64,000 bases of DNA from Brevundimonas subvibrioides (GCF_002280785.1 NZ_NCEQ01000004.1:100773-164772); one strand, 5' to 3'; shown: positions 8,176 through 17,380, numbered from the stretch's first letter. The notes: generated by a model not told the origin, from the letters alone. A program made the numbers and translations.

Positions 8176-8562
8176 TCAAAGTTCGCCCAGCACAGTGGTG
8201 AGTTTTTGCTTCAGCACAGCCAGTGTGAAAGGCTTGATGACGTAGTTGTTCACACCGGCCTGGCGCGCCGCGACGACGTTCTCCGCCTTGGCCTCGGCGG
8301 TCACCATAACGAAGGGAAGGCTTTTGGTCCGCTCTTCCGCCCGAACCTCCTTGAGTAACTCCAGTCCACTCATCGGCTGCATGTTCCAGTCAGAGAGGAC
8401 GAGCCCGTAGGTTTTACTGCGGATCAGCGCCAGCGCCGTCGGCCCGTCCAGTGCCTCATCAACATTGACGAAGCCGATCTGGTTCAACAGTCCACGAACA
8501 ATCCGGATCATGGATTTGTAATCGTCCACAACCAGGACGTTCATCGTTTTATCGACTGCCAT
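8176..8562 (-). CDS. cheY: Chemotaxis response regulator CheY
   Basis: The protein is a 128-aa single-domain receiver with VVDDYKSM at 11-18, phospho-acceptor Asp58 in LVLSDWNMQPMSG, the switch Thr in VMVTAEAKAENV and the conserved Lys in VIKPF. The DWNMQPMSG and VNNYVIKPF segments are typical of CheY that binds the flagellar motor. It is the first gene of the minus-strand operon, divergent from cheA across an AT-rich intergenic region. CheA should phosphorylate it; a CheT/CheZ-like protein encoded next may dephosphorylate it. Confidence 0.93.
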   Translation of the reverse strand: MAVDKTMNVLVVDDYKSMIRIVRGLLNQIGFVNVDEALDGPTALALIRSKTYGLVLSDWNMQPMSGLELLKEVRAEERTKSLPFVMVTAEAKAENVVAARQAGVNNYVIKPFTLAVLKQKLTTVLGEL

Positions 8563-8793
8563 GCGAATACCAATTCTTGGGAGGTCACGGAAAGTTGAGG
8601 ATAAGAAATGTAAGAGCTTCTGATTCTCCGATAACGATCTATAGATTACAGATACTAAAATTTCGGGCTGTATAGAGCCTAAGCAGAACTACCTATATAT
8701 AACAATTCTTTGCTTTCAGATCCGGTTAACCAATAACATCAATCCTGCTTGGGATGGAAAGCGGGGGAGTGCCCGTGCCGTCGGGGGTGGGCC
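8563..8793. promoter_or_regulatory. AT-rich divergent promoter region, cheY / cheA
   Basis: About 230 bases separate the cheY and cheA starts. The stretch around 8630-8730 is much richer in A/T than its surroundings (for example ACCTATATATAACAATTC), as expected for divergent promoters. No specific operator was identified. Confidence 0.5.
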
Positions 8794-11682
8794 GTGGACG
8801 ATGTCATTCAGGATTTCGTTGCTGAAGCCCGAGAGGGCATCGAGGCGCTAGACATTAAACTGGTGACCTTCGAACAGACCCCGGACGATCCGGCTCTGCT
8901 GGGCGACATCTTCCGGCTGATTCATACGATCAAGGGAACCAGTGGCTTTCTGGGTCTGTCCCGGCTTCAGACCGTCGCTCATGCGGCCGAGAATGTCCTG
9001 GGCGGGTTCCGTGACAACACCCTGGTCGTCACGCGTGATGCGGTCTCGGCCATTCTGCAGGCCGTGGATGTCGTCCGGCTTGTGATCGAAGGGATCGCCA
9101 CGGATGGTGCGGAGCCACAGGGCGACGACGGTCTGCTGATCGCCAGACTTGACGCCATCTTCGCCGCCGAGACGTCTGCCGCCGCGCCATCGTCTCCCCC
9201 TGTCTCACCGTCCTCTCGTCCCATGCTGGAGCGACTGGGCGGAGAGGCGACAATCGATGCCGCCTGTGAATGTGCCATCGGCGAACTGGTCGGCGATGCG
9301 GAGATCGGACCCCACTTCGCCGGCGTGGATATCGATGGGCTCCAGGCCGGTCTGCGGGACGGCCTGGTGGCGGAAGCCCGGAATACCGCTCGAGGAGGAT
9401 TCGCCGCCACGCTGGCCGCCGCCTTCCCGCGGCTGTCGGAAGATCAAACTTGCCGCGTCTTCGAGGCCACGCGCACGGCCCTGGTCGCGCTCGAAGCCGA
9501 TCCGGCCGCCGTCGCGACGATCCTGGCCGACCCCGCCGCAACGACATCCCCTGTCGAAGACGAGCCGGCGCAACCCGCTGCCCCGCCACTGCCTCGCCCG
9601 GTGTCAGAGCCGGAGACCGCCAACCAGACGATCCGCGTCAGCGTTGATGTTCTCGAAAACCTGATGACCATGGTCAGCGAACTGGTGCTGATCAGAAACC
9701 AGCTGATCCAGACCCTGCGCGGTGAGCCCGAAAGCCCCTTTGCTGGCCCGCTTCATCGCCTGAATCAGGTGACCAGCGAACTGCAGGAAGGCGTGATGAC
9801 CACGCGGATGCAGCCCATCAGTGGGGCCTGGGCGAAGTTGCCGCGGCTGGTCCGCGATCTGGCTTCCGATCTCGGTAAGTCGATCGAGCTGGTCACTAGC
9901 GGGCAAGAAACCGAGCTGGATCGACAGGTGTTGGAGCTGATCAAGGATCCGCTCACCCACATGATTCGCAACGCAGCGGACCACGGACTGGAAATCCCGG
10001 CCGAGCGCATGGCTGCGGGCAAGTCCGCCGCCGGTCGCATCAGCCTCTCGGCAAGGCATGAAGGTGGCGCCATTGTCGTGGAAATGGCGGACGACGGTCG
10101 GGGTCTGCCGGCGGATCGGATTCGAGCCAAGGCCGTCTCCAACGGGCTCATCACCAGCGCGCAGGCTGTCGCGATGACGGACGCCGACGCGCGTCAGATG
10201 ATTTTCCTGCCCGGCTTTTCGACGGCGGCGCAGGTGACGTCGGTGTCCGGTCGTGGTGTCGGCATGGACGTGGTGCGCACCAACATCGAAAAGATCGGCG
10301 GCGTCATCGAACTGAGCTCGACCGAGGGTCAGGGCACGCGCTTCGTGATTCGTATTCCGCTGACCTTATCGATCGTCTCGACGCTGATCGTCGAATCCTG
10401 TGGCGAACGGTTCGCCATGCCTCAGGGCAGCATCGTCGAGCTGGTCAGCGCAAACGGTAGCGAGGGGCGTCGAATAGAGCATATCAACGGGTCGTCGGTC
10501 CTGCGGCTGCGGGACCGCCTGCTGCCGCTGGTGTCGCTCCAGACCATGCTCGGGCTCTCAGGACCGGAGACCCCCCGTGGCGACGCCTGCATCGTGGTCG
10601 GCAAAGTCGGGTCCTTCACCTTCGGCGTGATCGTGGATCGGGTGTTCGACACCGAGGAAATCGTAGTCAAGCCGGTGGCGACTATCCTGCGACATCTGAA
10701 GCTGTACTCCGGCGCGACCATTCTCGGCGACGGTTCGGTCATCATGATTCTGGACTTCAAGGGGCTGTCGCTGGAAGCCGGTGCATCGCACCTGGTCGGG
10801 GGCGCAGATGCCGACGAGACTGAGCCAGCCGCAGTCGCCGACGTGACCCAGCAGCTTCTGGTTTTCCGCGCCGCCAGCGAGGCCCTGAAGGCTGCTCCCT
10901 TGGGGCAGGTCGCCCGCATCGAGGAGCTTGAGCGCAAGTCCGTCGAATGGGTCGATGGCCGCTCGGTCGTGCAGTATCGCGGCACGCTGATGCCGGTCAT
11001 ATGCGCGGACGGCCAGCCCGTGGTCTTCGAGAGCGACGCTCGGCGGCCCCTGCTTGTCCTGTCGCGCGGCGTGCACAACCTGGGCCTTCTGGTCGACGAA
11101 ATCGTCGATATCGTCGAGGGGCCGTTGCACCCACAACTTTACGGTGCGGCGATGGGCTCTGCCGCCAGCATTGTCGTCGCCGGCCACGCCACTGAACTCA
11201 TCGACGTGGATGTCTACTGGCTAAAAGTCGGCCTCGGCGCCCCCAACGAGACTGCGGCGCCCGTGGCGGCGTTCGGCAGTGCCGCGGCGCCGGCGGCTTC
11301 CGTCGCGGCGGCGCCGACCAAGCGTGTGCTCGTCGTGGACCAGAGCCCCTTCACCCAACTACTGCTCGGCCCATTGCTCGCTCAGGCTGGCTACGTGGTC
11401 GAGGTCGCGACCGATCCACAGCGGGCGCTGGCCCTTCATGACGACGGCGCTGTCTATGACCTGATCCTTGCGGACACCTCGCCGTCCAGTCCCTATGCCC
11501 GCCAGATGGCTCAGGCCTTCGGAAAGGCCTCCTCATGGCACACGACGCCTTTGCTGGGGCTGGGCGCACACCGGCTTGATACGGCGACGGGCCTGGCTGA
11601 CTTCGCGCGAACCGGCGAGTGCGAGGACATCCTGACGGCCGTGAGCGAGACCCTCGAACCCCTGAAAAGAGCTGGCGGATGA
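8794..11682 (+). CDS. cheA: Chemotaxis histidine kinase CheA with globin-like insert and degenerate receiver
   Basis: The GTG at 8794 is preferred (GGGGTGG just upstream, product starting VDDVIQDFVAEARE); an in-frame ATG lies at 8749. The 962-aa product has an HPt domain with His44 in IHTIKGTSGF. At about 140-248 lies a segment resembling a group I truncated hemoglobin (MLERLGGEATIDAA ... IGPHFAGVDIDGLQAG ... DPAAVATILADP) where CheA normally has P2; the proximal His position appears lost. The dimerisation and HATPase domains follow (ELDRQVLELIKDPLTHMIRN), then a CheW-like P5, a second CheW-like region (about 686-823) and a receiver-like tail (about 843-955) with the second acidic residue and the conserved Lys changed. 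It is the first gene of the cheA-cheW-mcp operon. Confidence 0.93.
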   Translation: MDDVIQDFVAEAREGIEALDIKLVTFEQTPDDPALLGDIFRLIHTIKGTSGFLGLSRLQTVAHAAENVLGGFRDNTLVVTRDAVSAILQAVDVVRLVIEGIATDGAEPQGDDGLLIARLDAIFAAETSAAAPSSPPVSPSSRPMLERLGGEATIDAACECAIGELVGDAEIGPHFAGVDIDGLQAGLRDGLVAEARNTARGGFAATLAAAFPRLSEDQTCRVFEATRTALVALEADPAAVATILADPAATTSPVEDEPAQPAAPPLPRPVSEPETANQTIRVSVDVLENLMTMVSELVLIRNQLIQTLRGEPESPFAGPLHRLNQVTSELQEGVMTTRMQPISGAWAKLPRLVRDLASDLGKSIELVTSGQETELDRQVLELIKDPLTHMIRNAADHGLEIPAERMAAGKSAAGRISLSARHEGGAIVVEMADDGRGLPADRIRAKAVSNGLITSAQAVAMTDADARQMIFLPGFSTAAQVTSVSGRGVGMDVVRTNIEKIGGVIELSSTEGQGTRFVIRIPLTLSIVSTLIVESCGERFAMPQGSIVELVSANGSEGRRIEHINGSSVLRLRDRLLPLVSLQTMLGLSGPETPRGDACIVVGKVGSFTFGVIVDRVFDTEEIVVKPVATILRHLKLYSGATILGDGSVIMILDFKGLSLEAGASHLVGGADADETEPAAVADVTQQLLVFRAASEALKAAPLGQVARIEELERKSVEWVDGRSVVQYRGTLMPVICADGQPVVFESDARRPLLVLSRGVHNLGLLVDEIVDIVEGPLHPQLYGAAMGSAASIVVAGHATELIDVDVYWLKVGLGAPNETAAPVAAFGSAAAPAASVAAAPTKRVLVVDQSPFTQLLLGPLLAQAGYVVEVATDPQRALALHDDGAVYDLILADTSPSSPYARQMAQAFGKASSWHTTPLLGLGAHRLDTATGLADFARTGECEDILTAVSETLEPLKRAGG

Positions 11683-12143
11683 CAACCATCGACGACACGC
11701 AGATCCAGGGGCTGGTCTCCATCCGCGTCGGGGGAGAGACTTTCGGCGTGCCGGTCCTGTCGGTCCAGGACGTGATCGCCCCTGTTCGCATCGACATCGT
11801 ACCTCTGGCCCCGCCCGAGGTCACGGGGTCGCTGAACCTTCGCGGAAGGATCGTCACCGCCATCGACATCCGAAAACGCATGGGCATGCCGGCCCGCGAG
11901 CCCGGAGCCTCGCACATGAGTGTGATCGTGGAGCGCTCCGGCGAACTCTACGCGCTGCAGGTCGACGACGTCGGCGACGTCCTGTGGCTCGCCGTCGCTG
12001 AACAGGAGCCGACCCCCATCAGCCTGTCACCGGACTGGCGTGCCGTCACCGACGGGCTTTACCGCCTGGATGGCGAGTTGATGCTGGTCCTCAACGTCGA
12101 ACGCTTTCTGACCCTCGCACCCACCCAGCAACTAGCGGCCTGA
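11679..12143 (+). CDS. cheW: Chemotaxis coupling protein CheW
   Basis: The protein is 154 aa starting MTTIDD, with the ATG overlapping the cheA stop (ATGA). It is a single CheW domain: VSIRVGGETFGVPVLSVQDVI, then VTGSLNLRGRIVTAIDIRKRMGM, the conserved receptor/kinase contact segment, and a C-terminal LNVERFL. It physically links chemoreceptors to CheA in the signalling array. The longer upstream frame is a shadow within cheA. Confidence 0.95.
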   Translation: MTTIDDTQIQGLVSIRVGGETFGVPVLSVQDVIAPVRIDIVPLAPPEVTGSLNLRGRIVTAIDIRKRMGMPAREPGASHMSVIVERSGELYALQVDDVGDVLWLAVAEQEPTPISLSPDWRAVTDGLYRLDGELMLVLNVERFLTLAPTQQLAA

Positions 12144-12175
12144 CCGCCCCCGCAACGTCCTGAAGGAATCCTGAC

Positions 12176-14128
12176 ATGACCAAGAGCGCCATGGCCGAAC
12201 AGATCGGCGAAGCCTTTGACCTGGTCCCGGAGTTTGACTCCCCGACCTTCAGCCGTGCCGCCATGGACGGCGCCTCCGTCGCGCTGATGACCATCAATCG
12301 CGATTACGACATCACCTATATGAATCCAGAAACAACGCGGTTGATGGCGGAGCATCACGACCTGTTCAAGAAGCAGTTCCCACGGATCGACTTCAACAAC
12401 ATGATCGGCACCTCGATCGACGCATTCCACAAGAACCCGGCCCACCAGCGCGGCATGATGGCCCAGCCGAGGAAGGAGCCGCACCGCGCCGAGATCACCG
12501 TGGGCGACCTGCGGTTCTCGCTGCTCATCACGTCGGTTATCGATGCCAAAGGCGACTATGTCGGGAATGTTCTGGAGTGGGACAACGTCACCCAGGATCG
12601 CCTGCGCGAGGGCATGCTGGATGCCATCAACCGGGTGCAGGCCGTCGTCGAGTTCGACCTCGACGGCACGGTCCGTTTCGCCAATGAGAATTTCCTCAGC
12701 GCGATGGGTTACAGCCTGGACCAGGTTCAGGGCCGTCACCACTCCATGTTCCTGGACCCCGCCGCTGCCGCCAGTCACGAGTACCGGATGTTCTGGGACA
12801 AGCTGGGCCGAGGAGAATACGACGCTGGGCAGTACAAGCGCGTCACGCGCGAAGGACGGGAAATCTGGATACAGGCGAGCTATAATTCCGTCCTGGATCG
12901 GAGCGGAAAGCCGTTCAAGGTCGTCGAATACGCGATCGACATAACCGAGCAGCGACTCGCCACTGCCAACTTTGAGGGCCAGATCGCCGCGATCAACAAG
13001 GTCCAGGCCGTGATTGAGTTCGACCTGTCGGGCAACATCATTGACGCCAACGCCAACTTCCTGAAGACGACCGGCTATCGACTGGATCAGGTGGTTGGTT
13101 GCCACCACTCCATGTTTGTGGAACCGGCAGATGCTCAGAGTATCGAGTACCGGACGTTCTGGGATTCTCTGGCCCAAGGCAAGTTCGCCTCCGGCAAGTT
13201 CCGTCGCCTGGACGCCACTGGCCGACAATTCTGGATCCAGGCCAGCTACAATCCGATCCTCGACCTGAACGGCAAGCCCTACAAGGTCGTCAAGTACGCG
13301 ACCGACATCACCGACCAAAAGGGCATCGTCGAACGCGTTACCGAGATATCCTCCATCGTGGCCTCGGCTGCATCGGAGATGCGCGCAACCGCCGAGGGTA
13401 TGGCCCGCACGGCCGAGGAGACCACCCGCCAGGCAGCATCCGTCGCCTCTGCTGCAGAAGTCACTTCCGTGAACGTCCAGACCGTGTCGTCGGCCGGGGA
13501 AGAACTGACCGCCTCGATCAGCGAGATCGCGCGTCAGGTCGCAGAATCCTCGAACATCTCGCAGCATGCCGTGGTCGAGGCGGACAAGACCTCCGAGGCG
13601 ATCAAGACCCTGGCGGAGGCCGCCCAGAAGATCGGCAATGTCGTCACCCTGATCAACGACATCGCCGGTCAGACCAAGCTTCTGGCTCTCAATGCCACGA
13701 TCGAGGCGGCGCGGGCGGGCGAGGCGGGCAAGGGGTTCGCGGTCGTGGCGTCCGAGGTCAAGAGCCTGTCGGACCAGACGGCGCGCGCGACCCACGAGAT
13801 CTCGTCACAGGTCAACGCCATGCAGGCCGCGACCCAGACATCCGTCGGGGCCATCGCCGGTATCACCGACACGATCCGGAAGGTCGCCGAGATCGCGTCA
13901 GCGATCGCGGGCGCGGTCGAGGAACAGACCGCTGCGACCCGCGAGATCGCCGCCAACGTCAGCCAGGTGTCTGAGGGCACACAGCTGGTCTCGACCAGCA
14001 TCGCCAATGTCAGCGCCGCCGCCGTTCAGACCAGTCAGGCCTCCAACGATCTCCTGAATGCTTCGGGGGAGCTGGCTCAACAGGCCGAGTCCCTGACGCT
14101 GGAAATGGACAAGCTCGCCAACAGCTGA
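12176..14128 (+). CDS. Soluble triple-PAS methyl-accepting chemotaxis protein
   Basis: The product is 650 aa with no signal peptide or membrane segment, so it should be a cytoplasmic receptor. A divergent PAS-like region (about 20-130) is followed by two PAS domains (about 150-265 and 275-385) that are near copies of each other: both contain a VQAVVEFDL or VQAVIEFDL start and an HHSMF core, indicating a tandem duplication. The C-terminal signalling domain (395-650) has the hairpin tip [20 protein letters not shown] with the [10 protein letters not shown] continuation. Probably senses an internal redox, flavin or small-molecule signal and controls the CheA encoded two genes upstream. An AGGA site precedes the ATG, and a strong terminator follows the stop. 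Confidence 0.93.
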   Translation: MTKSAMAEQIGEAFDLVPEFDSPTFSRAAMDGASVALMTINRDYDITYMNPETTRLMAEHHDLFKKQFPRIDFNNMIGTSIDAFHKNPAHQRGMMAQPRKEPHRAEITVGDLRFSLLITSVIDAKGDYVGNVLEWDNVTQDRLREGMLDAINRVQAVVEFDLDGTVRFANENFLSAMGYSLDQVQGRHHSMFLDPAAAASHEYRMFWDKLGRGEYDAGQYKRVTREGREIWIQASYNSVLDRSGKPFKVVEYAIDITEQRLATANFEGQIAAINKVQAVIEFDLSGNIIDANANFLKTTGYRLDQVVGCHHSMFVEPADAQSIEYRTFWDSLAQGKFASGKFRRLDATGRQFWIQASYNPILDLNGKPYKVVKYATDITDQKGIVERVTEISSIVASAASEMRATAEGMARTAEETTRQAASVASAAEVTSVNVQTVSSAGEELTASISEIARQVAESSNISQHAVVEADKTSEAIKTLAEAAQKIGNVVTLINDIAGQTKLLALNATIEAARAGEAGKGFAVVASEVKSLSDQTARATHEISSQVNAMQAATQTSVGAIAGITDTIRKVAEIASAIAGAVEEQTAATREIAANVSQVSEGTQLVSTSIANVSAAAVQTSQASNDLLNASGELAQQAESLTLEMDKLANS

Positions 14129-14145
14129 TCGGACATCGGACACAA

Positions 14146-14177
14146 AAAGGGGCGGCTGGAAATCCAGCCGCCCCTTT
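14146..14177. terminator. Bidirectional terminator between mcp and cheR
   Basis: A perfect 15-bp stem (AAAGGGGCGGCTGGA / TCCAGCCGCCCCTTT) with a 2-base loop lies between two converging genes. A/T-rich flanks on each side suit termination in both directions. Confidence 0.85.
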
Positions 14178-14197
14178 GCTCATTCAGTTCCACCGCA

Positions 14198-15046
14198 TCA
14201 AGCGACGGCTCGCTGGCTCAGCGGTTGCGACCTGGTGCGGAACACGCCACGTAATCCGGGCGTCGGCTGGAAAGAACCGGTCAGGCCAACAACGGTTTCC
14301 GCGCTTCCCAGGATCAAGGAGCCGTCAGGAACCAGGCAGGTGGCGATGCCTTCCAGGGTCTGCGCCTTCTTCGCCGGCTCGAAATAGATCAGCACGTTGC
14401 GACAGAAGATCAGGTCAAACTTTCTCAGCGTCGCCATGCCGTCCAGCAGGTTGTGGTGGCGGAACTGGACCATGGCGCGGATTTCCGGCGCGATGCGGAA
14501 CGCTCCGCCTTCCCGAACCAACCAGCGTGCCTGACGCTGATCGGTCAAGCCCCGCCGGACCTCAAAGTCGCTGTAGAGCGCCGAGCGCGCCCTTTCCAGA
14601 ATCGGCTGGGAAAAGTCCGTAGCCAGGATCTCGATCTTCCAGTCGCCGAACTTCGCCTGCTCCTCCCGCAGCATCATCGCCAGCGAGTAGGGTTCCTGTC
14701 CGCTCGAGCAGGCGGCGCTCCAGATGCGCAGGGTCTTTGTCTGCGACCTCGAAGCCCAGAGTTGGGGAAGGATCACGTCGCGCAACTGGTCGAAGGGCGT
14801 GATGTCGCGAAAGAAGAACGACTCGTGGGTCGCCATGCCGTCGATGCAGCGCTGAGCCATCCGACCGACGGGCGCTATGCGCACCTGGCGCATCATGGTG
14901 GCGACGTCTGGCAGGCCTTCTGCACGCGCGATCGGTTCCAGTCGGCTCTTCAGCAGATAGTCCTTGTCAGCACTCAGGATCAGTCCCGAGCGTTCAAGCA
15001 CCAGACGGCGGAAGGCTTCTACGTCATCGGGTGCGCCCAGGCTCAC
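14198..15046 (-). CDS. cheR: Chemotaxis protein methyltransferase CheR
   Basis: The start is the GTG at 15046, which overlaps the cheB stop as GTGA and gives VSLGAPDDVEAFRRLVLERSGL; a longer frame to 15139 is only overlap with cheB. The 282-aa protein has the CheR N-terminal helical domain (about 1-80) and a SAM-dependent methyltransferase domain with FFRDITPFDQLRD, the SAM-binding IWSAACSSGQEPYSLAM, and FDLIFCRNVLIYF. It methylates glutamates on chemoreceptors such as the adjacent PAS receptor, using S-adenosylmethionine. It is translated together with cheB. Confidence 0.94.
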   Translation of the reverse strand: MSLGAPDDVEAFRRLVLERSGLILSADKDYLLKSRLEPIARAEGLPDVATMMRQVRIAPVGRMAQRCIDGMATHESFFFRDITPFDQLRDVILPQLWASRSQTKTLRIWSAACSSGQEPYSLAMMLREEQAKFGDWKIEILATDFSQPILERARSALYSDFEVRRGLTDQRQARWLVREGGAFRIAPEIRAMVQFRHHNLLDGMATLRKFDLIFCRNVLIYFEPAKKAQTLEGIATCLVPDGSLILGSAETVVGLTGSFQPTPGLRGVFRTRSQPLSQRAVA

Positions 15047-16200
15047 TTGGCGATCTCCTTGATCCAGTTTGCAATTTGGTGAGCGGGCAGGATCGCCTCC
15101 GCCAGCCCTGTTTTCGCCGCCGCGCCTGGCATGCCCCACACCGCGCTGCTCGTCTCATCCTGAACCGCGAACCGGCCACCCGACTGTGCAGCAATCCTGC
15201 AGCCCTCGGCGCCGTCGGCCCCCATACCTGTCAGGATGACGGCAAGCAGGCGGTTTCCATAAATCTCGGCCGCTGACCGCAGCATGGGATCGACGGCGGG
15301 GCGGCAGAAATGCTCGGGCGGATCCTGGTTCAGCCGGATCACCGGCGTCACGCCGCTTCGTCCGACCGTCATGTGCCAGCCGCCCGGTGCGACATAGGCC
15401 CGGCCCGGCAAGATGGGTTCGCCGTCCTTGCCCTCTGCGCAGGGGCGGGCTCCGGCGCGCGCGAGTTGTTCGGCCAGAAGGGCGGTGAATGTCACCGGCA
15501 TATGCTGGGTAATGAGAATGGGCTGTGTAACGGCGTCCTTCAGCCCAGCCATGATCTGGAGAAGAACAGGCGGCGCGCCTGTCGAGCCGCCGATGGCGAT
15601 GATCCCGGGTCTGACCGTCGATTTCCGGGGTTGCGCAGCAAGAATGGGTCGCGCCGCTGGAGTCTGCGTTCTGCCTGGACCGCGCTGGCCCAAGGCCACG
15701 ACCTTGGAGAGCAGCTCGCGCTCGAACTCCTCGGCATTCACGAGGCTCCCTGTTTCGGGTTTGGGTACGTAGTCAGCAGCCCCCTGCTGCAGGGCCTCCA
15801 GGCTGATCCGCGCATTCCGCTTGCTCAGGGTGGAGGCCACGACGATCTGGACGCCCGGCCGCTTGGCCAGGAGCAGAGGCAGCGCCGTCATGCCGTCCAT
15901 GACCGGCATCTCCAGATCGAGCACGATGACATCGACCTCGGTGCGACCCAATTCCGCAACGGCGACCTCGCCGTTGGCCGCGCGCGCAACGATCTGGATG
16001 TCAACATGCTTCTCAAGCATCTGGATGATCAGGCCGCGCACGATGGCCGAGTCATCGACGACCATCACGCGAACCGGCGAGGCGAGGGGGACGGGGCGTT
16101 CTGTGTTTTGTCCGAGGTCTAGCACCAGTGGATCAAACCATAAGCGTGTAAACAATCTGTCAGTTGGACAAAGAGAGTCTGCCCTAGGCTCAGGCCCCAT
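15043..16200 (-). CDS. cheB: Protein-glutamate methylesterase CheB
   Basis: The ATG at 16200 gives a 385-aa protein; the open frame further upstream runs into the left end of an IS3 remnant. The receiver (about 35-150) has VMVVDDSAIVRG and Asp in VDVIVLDLEMPVMDG. The methylesterase domain (about 195-380) has IAIGGSTGAPPVL with the catalytic Ser, ITQHMPVTFT with the catalytic His, and ILTGMGADGAEG with the catalytic Asp. It removes methyl groups (and deamidates) chemoreceptors after phosphorylation by CheA. First gene of the cheB-cheR pair. The IS3 end begins only 48 bases upstream of the start, so the original promoter may be displaced. Confidence 0.93.
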   Translation of the reverse strand: MGPEPRADSLCPTDRLFTRLWFDPLVLDLGQNTERPVPLASPVRVMVVDDSAIVRGLIIQMLEKHVDIQIVARAANGEVAVAELGRTEVDVIVLDLEMPVMDGMTALPLLLAKRPGVQIVVASTLSKRNARISLEALQQGAADYVPKPETGSLVNAEEFERELLSKVVALGQRGPGRTQTPAARPILAAQPRKSTVRPGIIAIGGSTGAPPVLLQIMAGLKDAVTQPILITQHMPVTFTALLAEQLARAGARPCAEGKDGEPILPGRAYVAPGGWHMTVGRSGVTPVIRLNQDPPEHFCRPAVDPMLRSAAEIYGNRLLAVILTGMGADGAEGCRIAAQSGGRFAVQDETSSAVWGMPGAAAKTGLAEAILPAHQIANWIKEIAK

Positions 16201-16247
16201 TGGTGGGATGCTCTCGATCTGATTCAGACTCTGCGAGGAGACTGGAC

Positions 16248-16395
16248 TGACCTGCCCCTGAATTATCGGACCGGTCTGGGCTGGAATCTTCCGGTTTGCC
16301 TTTGCTTGTGAACGAGGAGAGACGATGAAGCGGGCGAAGTTCAGCGAGGCCGAGGTGGCCATGATCCTGCGTCAGTTAGACGAGGGCGCCACACA
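16248..16395 (+). mobile_element. IS3-family left end with orfA start, interrupted
   Basis: The terminal sequence TGACCTGCCCCTGAATTATC is typical of IS3-family left ends, and 77 bases in, an ATG at 16325 opens MKRAKFSEAEVAMILRQLDE, the N-terminus of an IS3-type OrfA. The frame is broken after about 24 codons where an IS6-like left end (GGTGCTGTCAGG) begins. The rest of the IS3 element is not seen on the far side of the IS6 copy. Confidence 0.75.
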
Positions 16396-17210
16396 GGTGC
16401 TGTCAGGCGAACTATAAAAAGTCTCCAGTATTTGTGGCCTAACCCGCTGACTGGGATGATGTTTCGCGAAGTCGATTTCGGTCAAGCACCAGCGGGTTCC
16501 TGCGGAGGTCATCCGCCATGCGGTCTGGCTATACTTCCGCTTCAGCCTCAGTTTTCGTGACGTCGAGGAGCTTCTCGCCCAACGGGGAATCGACGTGAGC
16601 TACGAGAGGGTCCGCTGCTGGACGATCAAGTTCGGGCCCTTGATCGCCAGGCGGTTGAAGCGTCGCAGGCCCGTGCCGTCACCCCGTTGGCATCTCGACG
16701 AGATCGTGTGTTCGATTGCCGGAAAGCGGATGTGTCTGTGGCGGCGGTCGATGACGAAGGCGAGGTCCTCGACCTCGTGATCCAGCACCGGCGGGACACG
16801 GAGGCGGCAATCAAGCTGCTCAAGCGGTTATTGCACAATCAGTTCGTCGAGCGTCAGACGATCACGCCGGACGGGCTGGCGTCTTACGGCACGGCTCTGG
16901 ATCAGTTGAACCCACGCCAACTTCGCCGGCCGGGTCGGCTCCGGGAGAACAATCAGATCGAGAACCCGAACCTTCCGATCCGAAGACGAGCGCGACAGCA
17001 GCAGCGGTTCAAATCCCAAGGCTCAGCCGAAAATTTCCTCACCACCCGCGCGGGAGATCGGAAGCACCTTCCAAATCCAGCGCCATCTGATCAGCAGACC
17101 CGCACCTCGGCGATTCCACGCCGAAGCCGACGCTGCATGATCGGCCACGGTTGACTGATCTTGGGCAGGGCAGGGGGGCTTTCGATCTGGCGGGGTTAAC
17201 CTGTCAGCAG
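16396..17210 (+). mobile_element. IS6-like insertion sequence, near full length but decayed
   Basis: This is the longest of five related copies in the window. The left end reads GGTGCTGTCAGGCGAAC and the right end GGGGTTAACCTGTCAGCAG; the termini form an imperfect inverted repeat around CTGTCAGG. It carries a degenerate transposase and shows no clear target duplication. It separates an IS3 stump on the left from an RND-pump stump on the right. Confidence 0.75.
16466..17154 (+). pseudogene. IS6-family DDE transposase, frameshifted
   Basis: The coding sequence can be followed from about 16466, where the GTG start seen in the sister copy has become GCG, through VIRHAVWLYFRFSLSFRDVEEL, cut here, and WTIKFGPLIARRLKRR. 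The DDE residues are recognisable in WHLDEI, PDGLASYG and RENNQIEN. A one-base loss near 16742 (CTGTGGCGGCGGTC where a WRAVDDEGE reading needs one more G) shifts the frame. A second change near 17040 replaces the usual FLTTHAAIYNTFSIQRHLI by an out-of-frame tail. The product cannot be a functional transposase. Confidence 0.8.
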
Positions 17211-17380
17211 CCGGCGTGGTGATTTTCCCTGGCGCTATGTTCTCGGCCCTGCTGATCCTGTTCGTGGCGCCGGTGATCTATGTAGTGTTCGCGCGTTTCA
17301 CCAGGTCGCCCGAATACACCGCCCGCAAGATCGAGGAGTGGGAGGCCCAGGAAGCATCGGCCAACGCCGGCGTCCGGTGG
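17210..17380 (+). pseudogene. C-terminal stump of an RND efflux permease
   Basis: Immediately right of the IS6 end the plus frame reads AGVVIFPGAMFSALLILF, then VAPVIYVVFARFTRSPEYTA, then RKIEEWEAQEA. This matches the last transmembrane helix and cytosolic tail of HAE-type RND permeases (AcrB/MexB-like transporters usually end with a similar GxxFSTLLTLFVVP segment). The remaining thousand residues are missing, so insertion and deletion at the IS removed the gene. The 100 bases between this stump and the TetR gene show nothing recognisable, although the frame stays open to 17629. Confidence 0.65.

Noticed and set aside
16201..16362. Longer cheB reading frame upstream of 16200
   Set aside because: The upstream part translates the antisense of the IS3 left end; the ATG at 16200 is outside the IS and closer to the receiver start.
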